Positions 6,697 through 14,397 of a stretch of 16,629 nucleotides of DNA are shown piece by piece. Position 1 is the stretch's first letter. The number at the start of each line of letters is the position of its first letter. The stretch spans positions 1-16,629 of the forward strand of contig JAQUOR010000009.1 in assembly GCA_028717025.1 (NCBI GenBank), read 5' to 3'. The DNA is from Candidatus Omnitrophota bacterium (GTDB lineage: Bacteria; Omnitrophota; Gorgyraeia; Duberdicusellales; 4484-171). A program made the position numbers and the translations under genes. Below the pieces are notes generated by a model. The model saw only the letters and a program-made list of their open reading frames with translations, had not been told where the DNA came from and searched no databases.

Positions 6697-7737
6697 ATGC
6701 AAGAACTCGCCAAATATTCCTTCGCAAATGCTAAGATCAGAGCGATGCTTTCACGCCTGTTGAGTGCCGAAACGTTCTCCAATCTGATGGATTCCCGGGA
6801 TGTATATGAAGCCATAGAGCGTTTGAAAGCAACACCGTACGAATCAATCGTCAAAACCTTTGAGCAAAATCATGATTTACAAGCAATAGAAAAAATACTT
6901 TATGAGAATGATTTAAAAATCTATCGTAAAGTCTATAACGCGCTTTCCGGAAAAAAAGAACAGGAATTCGTGCAGCTGCTTATGAGCCGTTATGAGTTGG
7001 AGGAGCTCAAAGTAGTATTGCGGGTGTGGCACAATAAAGTAGCCGTTGACATAGATGAGTACCTGCTCAGTGAAAGAATAACGTTTCCCATCGAGTATAA
7101 AAAGATCATTTCTTCGCGTACCATCGAAGAAATCATCCTGCTGCTTGACGACACCCCCTATAAAAAACCTCTTCTTGGAGCCCGGGCACAATTCAAGGAA
7201 AAAAATTCGTCTTTCTATCTGGAGGCGGCGCTCGACGTGGATTACTACACCCGCATACATAGCGTTATTGAAAGGTTTTCCTCGCTCGATAGAAAGATCG
7301 CTTCAAAAATTATGGGCATAGAAATCGATATCGAGAACATTAACTGGCTCATCCGCTTGCGTAAATACTATTCTCTGGGTATTGCCGAGTTGCTTACCTG
7401 GGTAATTCCCGGGGGATCCCGGATAGACAAAGACACGGTGAGGAGTTTTTATACCACCGACGGCTTGACGAAAGTAGTAGAGAGCGTCTCTCTCGGCCCT
7501 TACGCCAAGCTTAAGGACCTTATCACTCAGGATGCTTCTTTGATAGAGAATTTTTTGTATGAAATTCTTTTGCGGGAAGTCAAACGTACCCTGGCGGGTT
7601 TCCCTTTTACTATCGGCACAGTGTTGGGATATCTTATTCTAAAACACAGGGAAACGCGTAACGTAATATCGTTGTTGTATGCGAAAAGCTGCGGTTTTAC
7701 AAAAGAATCTTTATTGCCATTATTACGCATGAGGTAG
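6697..7737 (+). CDS. atpC: V/A-type ATPase subunit C (rotor socket)
   Basis: 346 residues from ATG 6697, starting MQELAKYSFANAKIRAMLSR, the usual opening of the AC39/NtpC family (Y..aNAriRam...lL). Subunit C is the funnel that joins the central stalk D-F to the membrane c ring. Other family-like stretches are ELEELKVVLRVWHNK and IDIENINWLIRLRKYYSLG, the latter typical of the repeated three-helix modules. The frame is open back to 6376, inside the previous gene in another frame, but that part has no subunit C character. A TTG at 6691 with GGAAAAG eight bases upstream would add only two residues and could be the true start. Placement directly after H, before I, is unusual. Confidence 0.92.
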   Translation: MQELAKYSFANAKIRAMLSRLLSAETFSNLMDSRDVYEAIERLKATPYESIVKTFEQNHDLQAIEKILYENDLKIYRKVYNALSGKKEQEFVQLLMSRYELEELKVVLRVWHNKVAVDIDEYLLSERITFPIEYKKIISSRTIEEIILLLDDTPYKKPLLGARAQFKEKNSSFYLEAALDVDYYTRIHSVIERFSSLDRKIASKIMGIEIDIENINWLIRLRKYYSLGIAELLTWVIPGGSRIDKDTVRSFYTTDGLTKVVESVSLGPYAKLKDLITQDASLIENFLYEILLREVKRTLAGFPFTIGTVLGYLILKHRETRNVISLLYAKSCGFTKESLLPLLRMR

Positions 7738-7744
7738 TGCATAT

Positions 7745-9667
7745 ATGTTTACGACATCTTCAATGGAACTTATAAGCGTGGTCGTGCTTAAGGAGAAGCT
7801 GGAGGCGCTTGTTTCGCGTCTGGTGGCGTTAGGCATCTTTCACCCTGTCGATATACGTCATATCGAAGCGGAACTGCAGGCATTGTCTCCTTTGCACATC
7901 GAAAAAGAATACGCAGACCTTGAGGAACTGGAAGTGAAGTTACGGGACGTAAGCCATGCATTTTCTTTTTCGCTTGCTCCGGTACGTACCGTTGCGCTTT
8001 CTTCCTACGCAAAGATCAAAGAGACGCTTTTGGAAGTGGATGCTGCCGTAGCCCCGCTGCTTGCACAAAGCGATGAGCTTAAAGAACAGCTTAAAACAAA
8101 AGAAGCAATACTTTCGCAGGTAAAAGAATATTTGCCTCTACCGATAAAAGGGAAAGGTTACTTTACTTTTCTGGATGTTTCTCTGGGTGAAATCGAAGAA
8201 AAAAATATTACCGTATTACAGCGTAGTCTCGTCGATATCCCTCATGTCATATATCCGGTTAAGCGTGCCGGACCGGTGACGGTTATTCTTGTTATTGGTT
8301 TGCGCAGGGACCGGGCGCTCATCGAGCGAGTACTAAAAGATCTTGCCTGGCGCAAGGTCGAATATCCTTCGGATTCGCAGGATATTTCAAAAAAGGTAGA
8401 AGAAAAAATCAACGCAGAAATAGTCGAGCTTAAGAAAAATGTTGTTTCCTGTCATCAGGCCCTACAAGACATAGGAACACACTACAATGAACAGCTTTCG
8501 CAAGTGAACTCTTTTATTCTTCTTAAAAAGTCTCTTCTGGAGGCAAAAAAATATTCCTGCTCTACGGAGCGGACTGTCGTGCTTTCAGGCTGGGTGCCGA
8601 GAGAGGAACGCCGGCGCGCAATGAATGAAATCAGGAAAATCGATCCGTTAAGTTGTGTCGAAGGGAAAAAACCGGAAGAGCTGCCTATCCCAAAAGACGA
8701 AATACCGGTAAAACTGGTGCACCAGGCGTACTTAAAGCCTTTTGAATTACTTATTAATTCTTACGGTATACCGCGGTACGGGTCAATTGACCCGACTCTT
8801 TTTGTGGCAATAAGTTTTCTTATAATGTTCGGGGCCATGTTCGGCGATCTTGGCCAGGGACTGGTGTTGGCATTGGCGGCGGTTCTGCTCCATAGAAGCA
8901 AAAAGGAAACGGTACGGCAGGCAGCGACATTGCTGTTGTATTGCGGCACAAGCTCCAGCGTTTTCGGATTGTTGTACGGCAGTGTTTTTGGTTTCGAGGA
9001 CCTTATCAAGGCCTTCTGGATAAAACCCATGCATAACATCACGGAAGTTTTTAAGCTCAGCATTTTCTTTGGTGTAGGCATCATAAGCACAGGGATACTG
9101 ATCAATATCGTTAATGCATTCAGGGATAAGGATTACATGAAAGCGATATTCGATAAAGCCGGCTTGATTACCGGGGTCATGTATTGGATCGCTTTAGGCC
9201 TGGTAAGCAAAATGTTTGTCTCGCAGGGCCGCATTCATTCAACGTATCTTATCATTATCTGTATTTGCCTTCTTGTGTTGTTCTTAAAACCTTTGGTCGA
9301 GATAGTTTTCAGGACAAAAAAAGAGAAAGAAAGTCTTTTTGTTTCTTTCATGGAAAGTACAGTCGATATCCTTGAGGTAATCATGGGGTATCTGGCCAAT
9401 ACGGTTTCCTTCATCCGCGTTGCAGCGTTTTCGCTTGCGCATGCGGGACTTTTTTTTGCCATATTCGAGCTTTCCAAGATTTTGAAAAACGTAGGAGGCG
9501 GAAGTGTTTCGGTCACAGTGATTATACTGGGGAACATTTTTATCATTCTGCTGGAAGGACTGGTTGTATGCATACAATCGCTGCGGCTTAATTATTATGA
9601 ATTTTTCTCCAAATTTTTTATGGCCGGCAAGCAATCGTATAAGCCATTGACAATGCGCGATCACTGA
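7745..9667 (+). CDS. atpI: V/A-type ATPase subunit I (stator subunit a)
   Basis: 640 residues, the usual size. The N-terminal half (1-320) is soluble, with two long coiled coils (about 40-125 and 215-270) that contact the peripheral stalk. The C-terminal half has about seven to eight membrane helices, beginning with YGIPRYGSIDPTLFVAI and FGAMFGDLGQG, which are family signatures. The two conserved arginines are visible: Arg558 in SFIRVAAFSLAHAG, the counterpart of the essential arginine facing the proteolipid carboxylate (yeast Vph1 Arg735), and Arg614 in QSLRLNYYEFFSKF (yeast Arg799). It forms the ion path beside the K ring. The start follows the subunit C stop by 7 bases, with GAGGT overlapping the end of C. 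The gap to the next gene is 122 bases. Confidence 0.96.
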   Translation: MFTTSSMELISVVVLKEKLEALVSRLVALGIFHPVDIRHIEAELQALSPLHIEKEYADLEELEVKLRDVSHAFSFSLAPVRTVALSSYAKIKETLLEVDAAVAPLLAQSDELKEQLKTKEAILSQVKEYLPLPIKGKGYFTFLDVSLGEIEEKNITVLQRSLVDIPHVIYPVKRAGPVTVILVIGLRRDRALIERVLKDLAWRKVEYPSDSQDISKKVEEKINAEIVELKKNVVSCHQALQDIGTHYNEQLSQVNSFILLKKSLLEAKKYSCSTERTVVLSGWVPREERRRAMNEIRKIDPLSCVEGKKPEELPIPKDEIPVKLVHQAYLKPFELLINSYGIPRYGSIDPTLFVAISFLIMFGAMFGDLGQGLVLALAAVLLHRSKKETVRQAATLLLYCGTSSSVFGLLYGSVFGFEDLIKAFWIKPMHNITEVFKLSIFFGVGIISTGILINIVNAFRDKDYMKAIFDKAGLITGVMYWIALGLVSKMFVSQGRIHSTYLIIICICLLVLFLKPLVEIVFRTKKEKESLFVSFMESTVDILEVIMGYLANTVSFIRVAAFSLAHAGLFFAIFELSKILKNVGGGSVSVTVIILGNIFIILLEGLVVCIQSLRLNYYEFFSKFFMAGKQSYKPLTMRDH

Positions 9668-9719
9668 TATACAATCCATTTTTTACGCGTGCAATGTGCA
9701 AATCGCCGCGAAGAGAGGA

Positions 9720-9733
9720 TTGATCCAGGTCAA
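9720..9733 (+). promoter_or_regulatory. Crp/FNR-type palindrome upstream of the c-subunit gene
   Basis: TTGATCCAGGTCAA is a perfect match to the TTGA-N6-TCAA half-site layout of Crp/FNR/FixK-family regulators and one base off the FNR consensus TTGAT-N4-ATCAA. It lies 57 bases before the K start, in a 122-base gap that is large for this operon. The -10 region at the expected distance (about 9752-9762) is poor. A second promoter for K onward is possible but not shown. Confidence 0.35.
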
Positions 9734-9776
9734 AAACAGGTTGGCTGTACGTTAATTACTACGTAATCGTGAGTAT

Positions 9777-9785
9777 AAGGAGGTG
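9777..9785 (+). promoter_or_regulatory. Strong ribosome binding site that fixes the start of the c subunit
   Basis: AAGGAGGTG, four bases before ATG 9790, is the best ribosome site in the ATPase operon. This fits the need for many more copies of the ring subunit than of the others. It rules out the in-frame GTG at 9769. Confidence 0.75.
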
Positions 9786-9789
9786 CGCA

Positions 9790-10113
9790 ATGAGGTCAGG
9801 AAGTCGGTGGTTAAATATTTTTTCACTGTTTATTTTTTTCGCGTTTTTCTTTTCTTGCAGTATTGCACATGCCGCAGGCGCTGAAGGAATTGCGCCCTCG
9901 GTCACGCAATGGGCATTTCTCTCAGCTGCCATTGCGACAGGATTAAGTGCGGTAGCGGCCGGTATTGCGGTAGCGTATGTGGGCGCTGCGGCAGTAGGGG
10001 CGATGAGTGAAAAACCGGAGATCGCCGGCCGGGCCCTTATCTATGTCGGTCTTGCCGAAGGAATCGCTATTTATGGTTTGATTATCGCGATTATGATCCT
10101 GGGTAAAGTCTAA
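9790..10113 (+). CDS. atpK: V/A-type ATPase subunit K (proteolipid, c ring) with signal peptide
   Basis: 107 residues. Residues 1-28 look like a cleavable signal peptide: basic start (MRSGSRW), a very hydrophobic core (FIFFAFFF) and an AHA cleavage site before AGAEG. The mature part is one helical hairpin, TM1 about 39-70 and TM2 about 82-104, joined by the polar loop SEKPEIAGRA. Glu90 in VGLAEGIAIYG is the ion-binding carboxylate. A single hairpin with one carboxylate, unlike the four-helix NtpK of Enterococcus, gives a high ion-to-ATP ratio and suits ATP synthesis as well as hydrolysis. In TM1 the position where Na+-binding archaeal rings carry Gln holds Val61 (GIAVAY), so H+ coupling is more likely; this comes from an alignment by eye. 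The start is set by the ribosome site at 9777-9785. Confidence 0.93.
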   Translation: MRSGSRWLNIFSLFIFFAFFFSCSIAHAAGAEGIAPSVTQWAFLSAAIATGLSAVAAGIAVAYVGAAAVGAMSEKPEIAGRALIYVGLAEGIAIYGLIIAIMILGKV

Positions 10114-10225
10114 AACACGAATAACTACGGATATACGACGACTGTCTACGAATAGAAAAACGCGAACAAATTCATGGTAATTTGTTCCAAATTCATGCCG
10201 GCAGGTAGGCGTGGAAATTCGTGTT
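10114..10225. repeat. Decayed inverted-repeat (MITE-like) element in the K-F gap
   Basis: The element is bounded by a perfect 9-base inverted repeat, AACACGAAT (10114-10122) and ATTCGTGTT (10217-10225). The left half has another ACGAAT at 10148-10153. The right half has ATTCATG at 10170-10176 and 10191-10197, the latter pair within an exact 10-base direct repeat CAAATTCATG (10167-10176 and 10188-10197). So ACGAAT-like words point inward from the left and ATTCRTG words outward to the right. A GCCGGC palindrome sits at about 10197-10202. The left end begins directly after the K stop codon. It looks like a short non-coding repeat of the sort spread through intergenic sites, now partly eroded. 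No other copy is in this window. Confidence 0.5.
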
Positions 10226-10243
10226 ACAATCAGCGTAACTAAA

Positions 10244-10546
10244 ATGACATTTTTCTGTATCGCCGACAAAGACAGCAGCGTAGGGTTTAAACTTTCCGGT
10301 ATCGAGACCAGAGAAGTATCTACCCGCAGCGATGCGCTTGAAGCATTGCGGGTAGCGCTGGCCACCGAGAACATAGGGGTAATACTGATCACTGAAAAAA
10401 TCACTACTTTCATAAACGAAGAAATCGAAGAACTTACGTATCAGCGGCAGCTGCCGTTGATCCTTAAAATTCCGTCTCGCGGGCTGGCGTCGAAGTCCAC
10501 GGGTATGGGCGAATTTTTAAAGAAGGCGATCGGCATAAGCGTGTAG
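10244..10546 (+). CDS. atpF: V/A-type ATPase subunit F (central stalk)
   Basis: 100 residues from ATG 10244. The start MTFFCIADKDSSVGFKLSGIE fits the family pattern (short strand, then D....GF.LAG), and IGVILITEKI matches the next strand (GvifiTe.ia). The second half (LPLILKIPSRG, then TGMGEFLKKAIGISV) is also typical. F binds D and regulates rotation and ATP hydrolysis. A GTG at 10211 would add 11 residues (MEIRVTISVTK), most of them encoded by the end of the repeat element, with a ribosome-like AGGTAGG only one base away. The family usually starts right at the first strand, so 10244 is preferred although no good ribosome site precedes it. The homologue is NtpG in Enterococcus hirae. Product sure, start not. 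Confidence 0.88.
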   Translation: MTFFCIADKDSSVGFKLSGIETREVSTRSDALEALRVALATENIGVILITEKITTFINEEIEELTYQRQLPLILKIPSRGLASKSTGMGEFLKKAIGISV

Positions 10547-10587
10547 TCGATACCCGCACGGATGCCGTTCGCAAATTTTTAAGCACA

Positions 10588-11232
10588 ATGCAAAAAAAAG
10601 AGAACAGTCATATCCAGGAAGAAAACGCCGAGGTCATCTGCCGTAAAATCAAAGACGACGTCGAGCGGGAGGTCAATGAAATCATCGCTGCGGCCCGCAA
10701 AGAAGCTGACGTGATACGGATTGCTGCAGAAAACGAGGTTACGAAGAAAAAAGATGATTTATTGAAGAATTTTCATAAGGAATCACAGGCATTGAAAGAG
10801 AAGATCTTTTCGACCGTTGCAATAGAGAAAAAAAGGATCATTCTGGATGAAAAAAACAAGTTTATCGAAGAGGTATTTGCTCAAATCAAGGAGGAAGCGC
10901 ACGCCTTTCGCATGCGGTCCGAATATATACGCTTTTTAACTGCCGCAATACTTGATGGCGCGCTTACCGTTGATGCGGAAAACATCGACGTTCTGTATTC
11001 TTCGCTCGACGATAAAATTATAACCGAAGATTTCAAGAGAGATATTGAAGCACAATGCCGCACTCAGCTCAATAGAGCCGTAACGCTGCAAGTACATAAA
11101 AGCGATTTTACCGATATCGGAGTAATTGTCCAATCGCACGATGGTCATTGCATGTGCGATAACCGTTTTCTTGCGCGTTTCGCTCTGCGTCGTGAAGAAT
11201 TCTATATGTCGTTATTGCGGGAGGTATTTTAA
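10588..11232 (+). CDS. atpE: V/A-type ATPase peripheral stalk subunit E
   Basis: 214 residues. A long charged helix (about 10-110, EVNEIIAAARKEADVIRIAA then KKKDDLLKNF) is followed by a globular alpha/beta head (about 112-214). DIGVIVQSHDGHCMCDNRFLAR corresponds to the family's 'GGv...dG....dNtl..R' segment. E pairs with subunit H to form the peripheral stalk. Cys188 and Cys190 in HCMC are unusual where the family normally has hydrophobic or polar residues. The gene starts 41 bases after F with no clear ribosome site. Its TAA stop abuts the ATG of subunit A directly (11232/11233), so the two are probably translationally coupled. E follows F here, the reverse of the common E-C-F order. Confidence 0.92.
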   Translation: MQKKENSHIQEENAEVICRKIKDDVEREVNEIIAAARKEADVIRIAAENEVTKKKDDLLKNFHKESQALKEKIFSTVAIEKKRIILDEKNKFIEEVFAQIKEEAHAFRMRSEYIRFLTAAILDGALTVDAENIDVLYSSLDDKIITEDFKRDIEAQCRTQLNRAVTLQVHKSDFTDIGVIVQSHDGHCMCDNRFLARFALRREEFYMSLLREVF

Positions 11233-12990
11233 ATGCTTTCTGTTGCCGGAAAGGTCTATAGGGTCAGCGGGCCAGTGGTAGAAGCCGAGGAAGTTGCGAA
11301 CCTGCGCATGCTGGACATGGTAGAAGTTGGTGAGGAACACCTGGTGGGCGAAGTCGTACATCTTAAAGCGGACCGAGCATATATCCAGGTGTATGAAGAT
11401 ACGACCTCACTTAAAGCCGGGGACCTGGTCTATACCGAAGGAGACCCGTTATATGTCGAGCTTGGACCGGGGCTTTTAGGCAATTTCTATGACGGTATCC
11501 AGCGGCCCCTTGAAGCCATAAAAGAGAAAGAAGGTTTTTTCATCCGCCGCGGGGTGCATATTCCCGCACTCGATAGAAGCAGAAAATGGCATTATAAACC
11601 CCTGAAGGACGTAAATGCATCCGTACGGGGAGGCGAGGTCATCGCGCAAGTACCCGAGACGGCGCTGATTACCCACAGGATCATGCTTGCTCCGGGCCTC
11701 GAGGGCAGGATAACCTGGATGGCGGCCGAAGGCGACTATACCTTGGATCAAAAAATCGCCGTAGTCGAAAATGGCGATAAAAAATACGATGTTTTCATGT
11801 ATCAACGCTGGCCGGTGCGAAAATCGCGGCCCACGCAGGACAGGTTTCCCGTTAATGAGCCCTTAATCACGGGGCAGCGGGTCATCGATACACTTTTTCC
11901 TGTAGGAAAGGGCGGATGCGTAGCGGTGCCGGGAGGATTTGGCACCGGTAAAACCGTCATCCAACATCAGCTCGCTAAATGGTCTGATGCGCAGATCGTG
12001 GTCTATATCGGCTGCGGTGAACGGGGCAACGAAATGACCGACATCCTGTTGAATTTTCCAAAGCTCATTGACCCGCGTACCAAACGACCGCTCATGGAAC
12101 GCACCATATTCATCGCTAATACTTCGAATATGCCCGTTGCCGCGCGAGAAGCAAGCATTTATACCGGTATTACTCTGGCCGAATATTACCGTGACATGGG
12201 GTATCATGTGGCCCTCATGGCGGATTCAACAAGCCGTTGGGCCGAAGCGTTACGGGAATTATCGGGAAGACTCGAGGAGATGCCTCTTGAAGAGGGTTTT
12301 CCGGCATATCTTTCTTCGCGACTGGCTGAATTCTATGAACGCGCAGGAAATTTCAAAACCTTAAACGGGGAACCCGGTTCAATCACCGTCGTTGCTTCCG
12401 TTTCTCCCCCGGGCGGCGATTTTTCCGAGCCCGTAACATCACACACGAAGCGTTTCATCCGCTGTTTCTGGGCATTAGAGAGGGACCTGGCAAATGCCCG
12501 GCATTACCCCTCAATCAGCTGGATCGACAGTTATTCCGAATATCTCGATGACATCAAGACCTGGTGGCATACGCATATAGATAAGCATTGGCTTGCGGAC
12601 CGCTACCGGATCATGGAGCTTTTGCAGAAAGAACAACGGCTCTTGCAGGTAATTAAGCTTGTCGGTCCGGACGTTTTGCCGCAGAGGCAGCGCTTAGTCA
12701 TCGAAATCTGCAGTGTGTTTAAAAATACATTCTTACAGCAAAGCGCCTTTGATGAGATCGATACGTTTTCATCGGCCCGCAAGCAATACTTAATGCTTAA
12801 AAATATACTTATTTTTTACGATAAAGCCGATGAGCTTATCAAGAAAGGCATAAATATTTCTGAGATAAAAAGCACTACGGCTTATCAGGACATTATTCGC
12901 ATGCGGCTGCGGTATTCCGAGAGCAATCTTGATGAGCTTGAAAAACTTTCGTTTTCAATCAACGAATCGCTGGGAGGGTTGGAATTATAA
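11233..12990 (+). CDS. atpA: V/A-type ATPase catalytic subunit A
   Basis: 585 residues, normal for the family. It hydrolyses or makes ATP in the A3B3 head. The N-terminal beta barrel is about 1-70; the A-specific inserted domain is about 110-200. The P-loop is GGFGTGKT at 234-241 with Lys240. Glu263 in CGERGNE is the catalytic glutamate. RTIFIANTSNMPVAAREAS (about 290-308) is a family signature, and VALMADSTSRWAEALRE (Asp331) is the Walker B region. SVSPPGGDFSEPVT follows. The P-loop differs from the usual GPFGSGKT at two positions (Gly for Pro, Thr for Ser). The ATG abuts the E stop, and the TAA abuts the B start, both without spacer, so E-A-B are tightly coupled. Confidence 0.98.
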   Translation: MLSVAGKVYRVSGPVVEAEEVANLRMLDMVEVGEEHLVGEVVHLKADRAYIQVYEDTTSLKAGDLVYTEGDPLYVELGPGLLGNFYDGIQRPLEAIKEKEGFFIRRGVHIPALDRSRKWHYKPLKDVNASVRGGEVIAQVPETALITHRIMLAPGLEGRITWMAAEGDYTLDQKIAVVENGDKKYDVFMYQRWPVRKSRPTQDRFPVNEPLITGQRVIDTLFPVGKGGCVAVPGGFGTGKTVIQHQLAKWSDAQIVVYIGCGERGNEMTDILLNFPKLIDPRTKRPLMERTIFIANTSNMPVAAREASIYTGITLAEYYRDMGYHVALMADSTSRWAEALRELSGRLEEMPLEEGFPAYLSSRLAEFYERAGNFKTLNGEPGSITVVASVSPPGGDFSEPVTSHTKRFIRCFWALERDLANARHYPSISWIDSYSEYLDDIKTWWHTHIDKHWLADRYRIMELLQKEQRLLQVIKLVGPDVLPQRQRLVIEICSVFKNTFLQQSAFDEIDTFSSARKQYLMLKNILIFYDKADELIKKGINISEIKSTTAYQDIIRMRLRYSESNLDELEKLSFSINESLGGLEL

Positions 12991-14370
12991 ATGCAGAATT
13001 ATAAAGCGCGGGAATATGTAGGCTTGGATGAAGTCGTGGGGCCTATTTTTTTCATCCGCAACATTCATAACGTCGGCTACAATGAACTCGTTGAAATTAT
13101 CGATGAAAAGGGTAAGTCACGCTTGGGAATAACCTTGGAAGTCGGGAAGGGATACGCGGTAGTCGAAATCCTGGAAGGGACCAGCGGTATATCGCTTCGC
13201 AATTCCAGGATACGGTTCAAAGAACAACCCCTTACACTGGGAGTTTCTGAGGATATTCTCGGAAGGGTTTTTGACGGTAAAGGAAACCCGCTCGATGGCA
13301 TGTCCAAGCCCCTCTACGATGAAATGTTCGACGTCAACGGTCTTGCTATTAACCCTACGGCCCGGGATTATCCCAAAAACATCATCGAGACGGGAATCTC
13401 GGCGATTGACGTAATGAATACCCTGGTGCGCGGCCAGAAACTGCCGATTTTTTCCGGCAGCGGTCTCCCGCACGATCTCATTGCAACACAGGTCGCCTGT
13501 CAGGCGCGCGTTCAAGGCGAAGGTTTTTGCGTGGTCTTTGCGGCAATGGGGGTAAAATACGATACCGTTCGTTTTTTTATTAAAACGTTTGAGGATTCCG
13601 GGGTATTGGAACGAGTGGCGATGTTTTTAAGCCTTGCCGACAGCCCTTCCATAGAGAGGACAATGACTCCGCGCTTAGCGCTTACCGCCGCAGAATATTT
13701 TGCTTTTACAAAGAACATGCACGTTTTGGTGATTATGACGGATATGTCAAATTATTGCGAAGCGCTGCGGGAAGTTTCAACAATACGCGGAGAAATACCT
13801 GCGCGTAAAGGGTATCCCGGATATCTCTACAGCGACTTGGCAAGTCTTTATGAACGCGCAGGCATGATTAAAGGCATCAAGGGCTCGATAACCCAACTGC
13901 CTATTTTAACTATGCCCAACGATGACATAACGCATCCGATCCCTGATTTAACAGGGTATATTACCGAAGGACAGATCGTGCTTGAGCGGGAAATGTACTC
14001 ACGGGGGATCTATCCTCCCATTGCGGGTTTGCCTTCTCTGTCACGTCTGATGAAAGACAATATCGGCCAGGGGTTTACCAGAGATGACCATCCCGCGCTT
14101 GCCTCACAGCTTTTTTCCTGCTACGCGCGCGTAAAAGACATTAGGGCCCTGGCTTCAATTATCGGCGAAGAAGAGCTTTCTCCCCTTGATCTTTTATATC
14201 TTAAATTCGGCGAGGAGTTTGAAAGAAAATTTTTAAGCCAGGGGTATCACGAGCGCAGAACGCTTGAGGAAGGGCTTGATCTGGGCTGGGAAGTTATTTC
14301 GATTCTGCCGAAAGACGAGCTTGTACGCATTAAGGATGAATTTATCGCCGCACATTACAAGAAGCGGTAA
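12991..14370 (+). CDS. atpB: V/A-type ATPase non-catalytic subunit B
   Basis: 459 residues, the usual size. It alternates with A in the hexamer and completes each catalytic site. The nucleotide loop is degenerate, as in all B subunits: IFSGSGLPHDLIATQVACQA (153-172), with no Walker lysine. LADSPSIERTMTPRLALTAAEY (about 215-236) and DMSNYCEALREVS (251-263) are family signatures. Arg352 in LPSLSRLMKD is the arginine that reaches into the A site. There is no sign of damage. The ATG follows the A stop codon immediately. Confidence 0.98.
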   Translation: MQNYKAREYVGLDEVVGPIFFIRNIHNVGYNELVEIIDEKGKSRLGITLEVGKGYAVVEILEGTSGISLRNSRIRFKEQPLTLGVSEDILGRVFDGKGNPLDGMSKPLYDEMFDVNGLAINPTARDYPKNIIETGISAIDVMNTLVRGQKLPIFSGSGLPHDLIATQVACQARVQGEGFCVVFAAMGVKYDTVRFFIKTFEDSGVLERVAMFLSLADSPSIERTMTPRLALTAAEYFAFTKNMHVLVIMTDMSNYCEALREVSTIRGEIPARKGYPGYLYSDLASLYERAGMIKGIKGSITQLPILTMPNDDITHPIPDLTGYITEGQIVLEREMYSRGIYPPIAGLPSLSRLMKDNIGQGFTRDDHPALASQLFSCYARVKDIRALASIIGEEELSPLDLLYLKFGEEFERKFLSQGYHERRTLEEGLDLGWEVISILPKDELVRIKDEFIAAHYKKR

Positions 14371-14397
14371 TTTTCAGCGCACAAAAAAGAACATCCC

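Noticed and set aside
9769..9789. GTG start for the c subunit.
   Set aside because: The strong ribosome site at 9777-9785 lies inside it and serves ATG 9790.
11863..12364. Long open frames on both strands inside atpA and other ATPase genes.
   Set aside because: They lie in other frames of strongly conserved genes, have no ribosome sites and show no family motifs.
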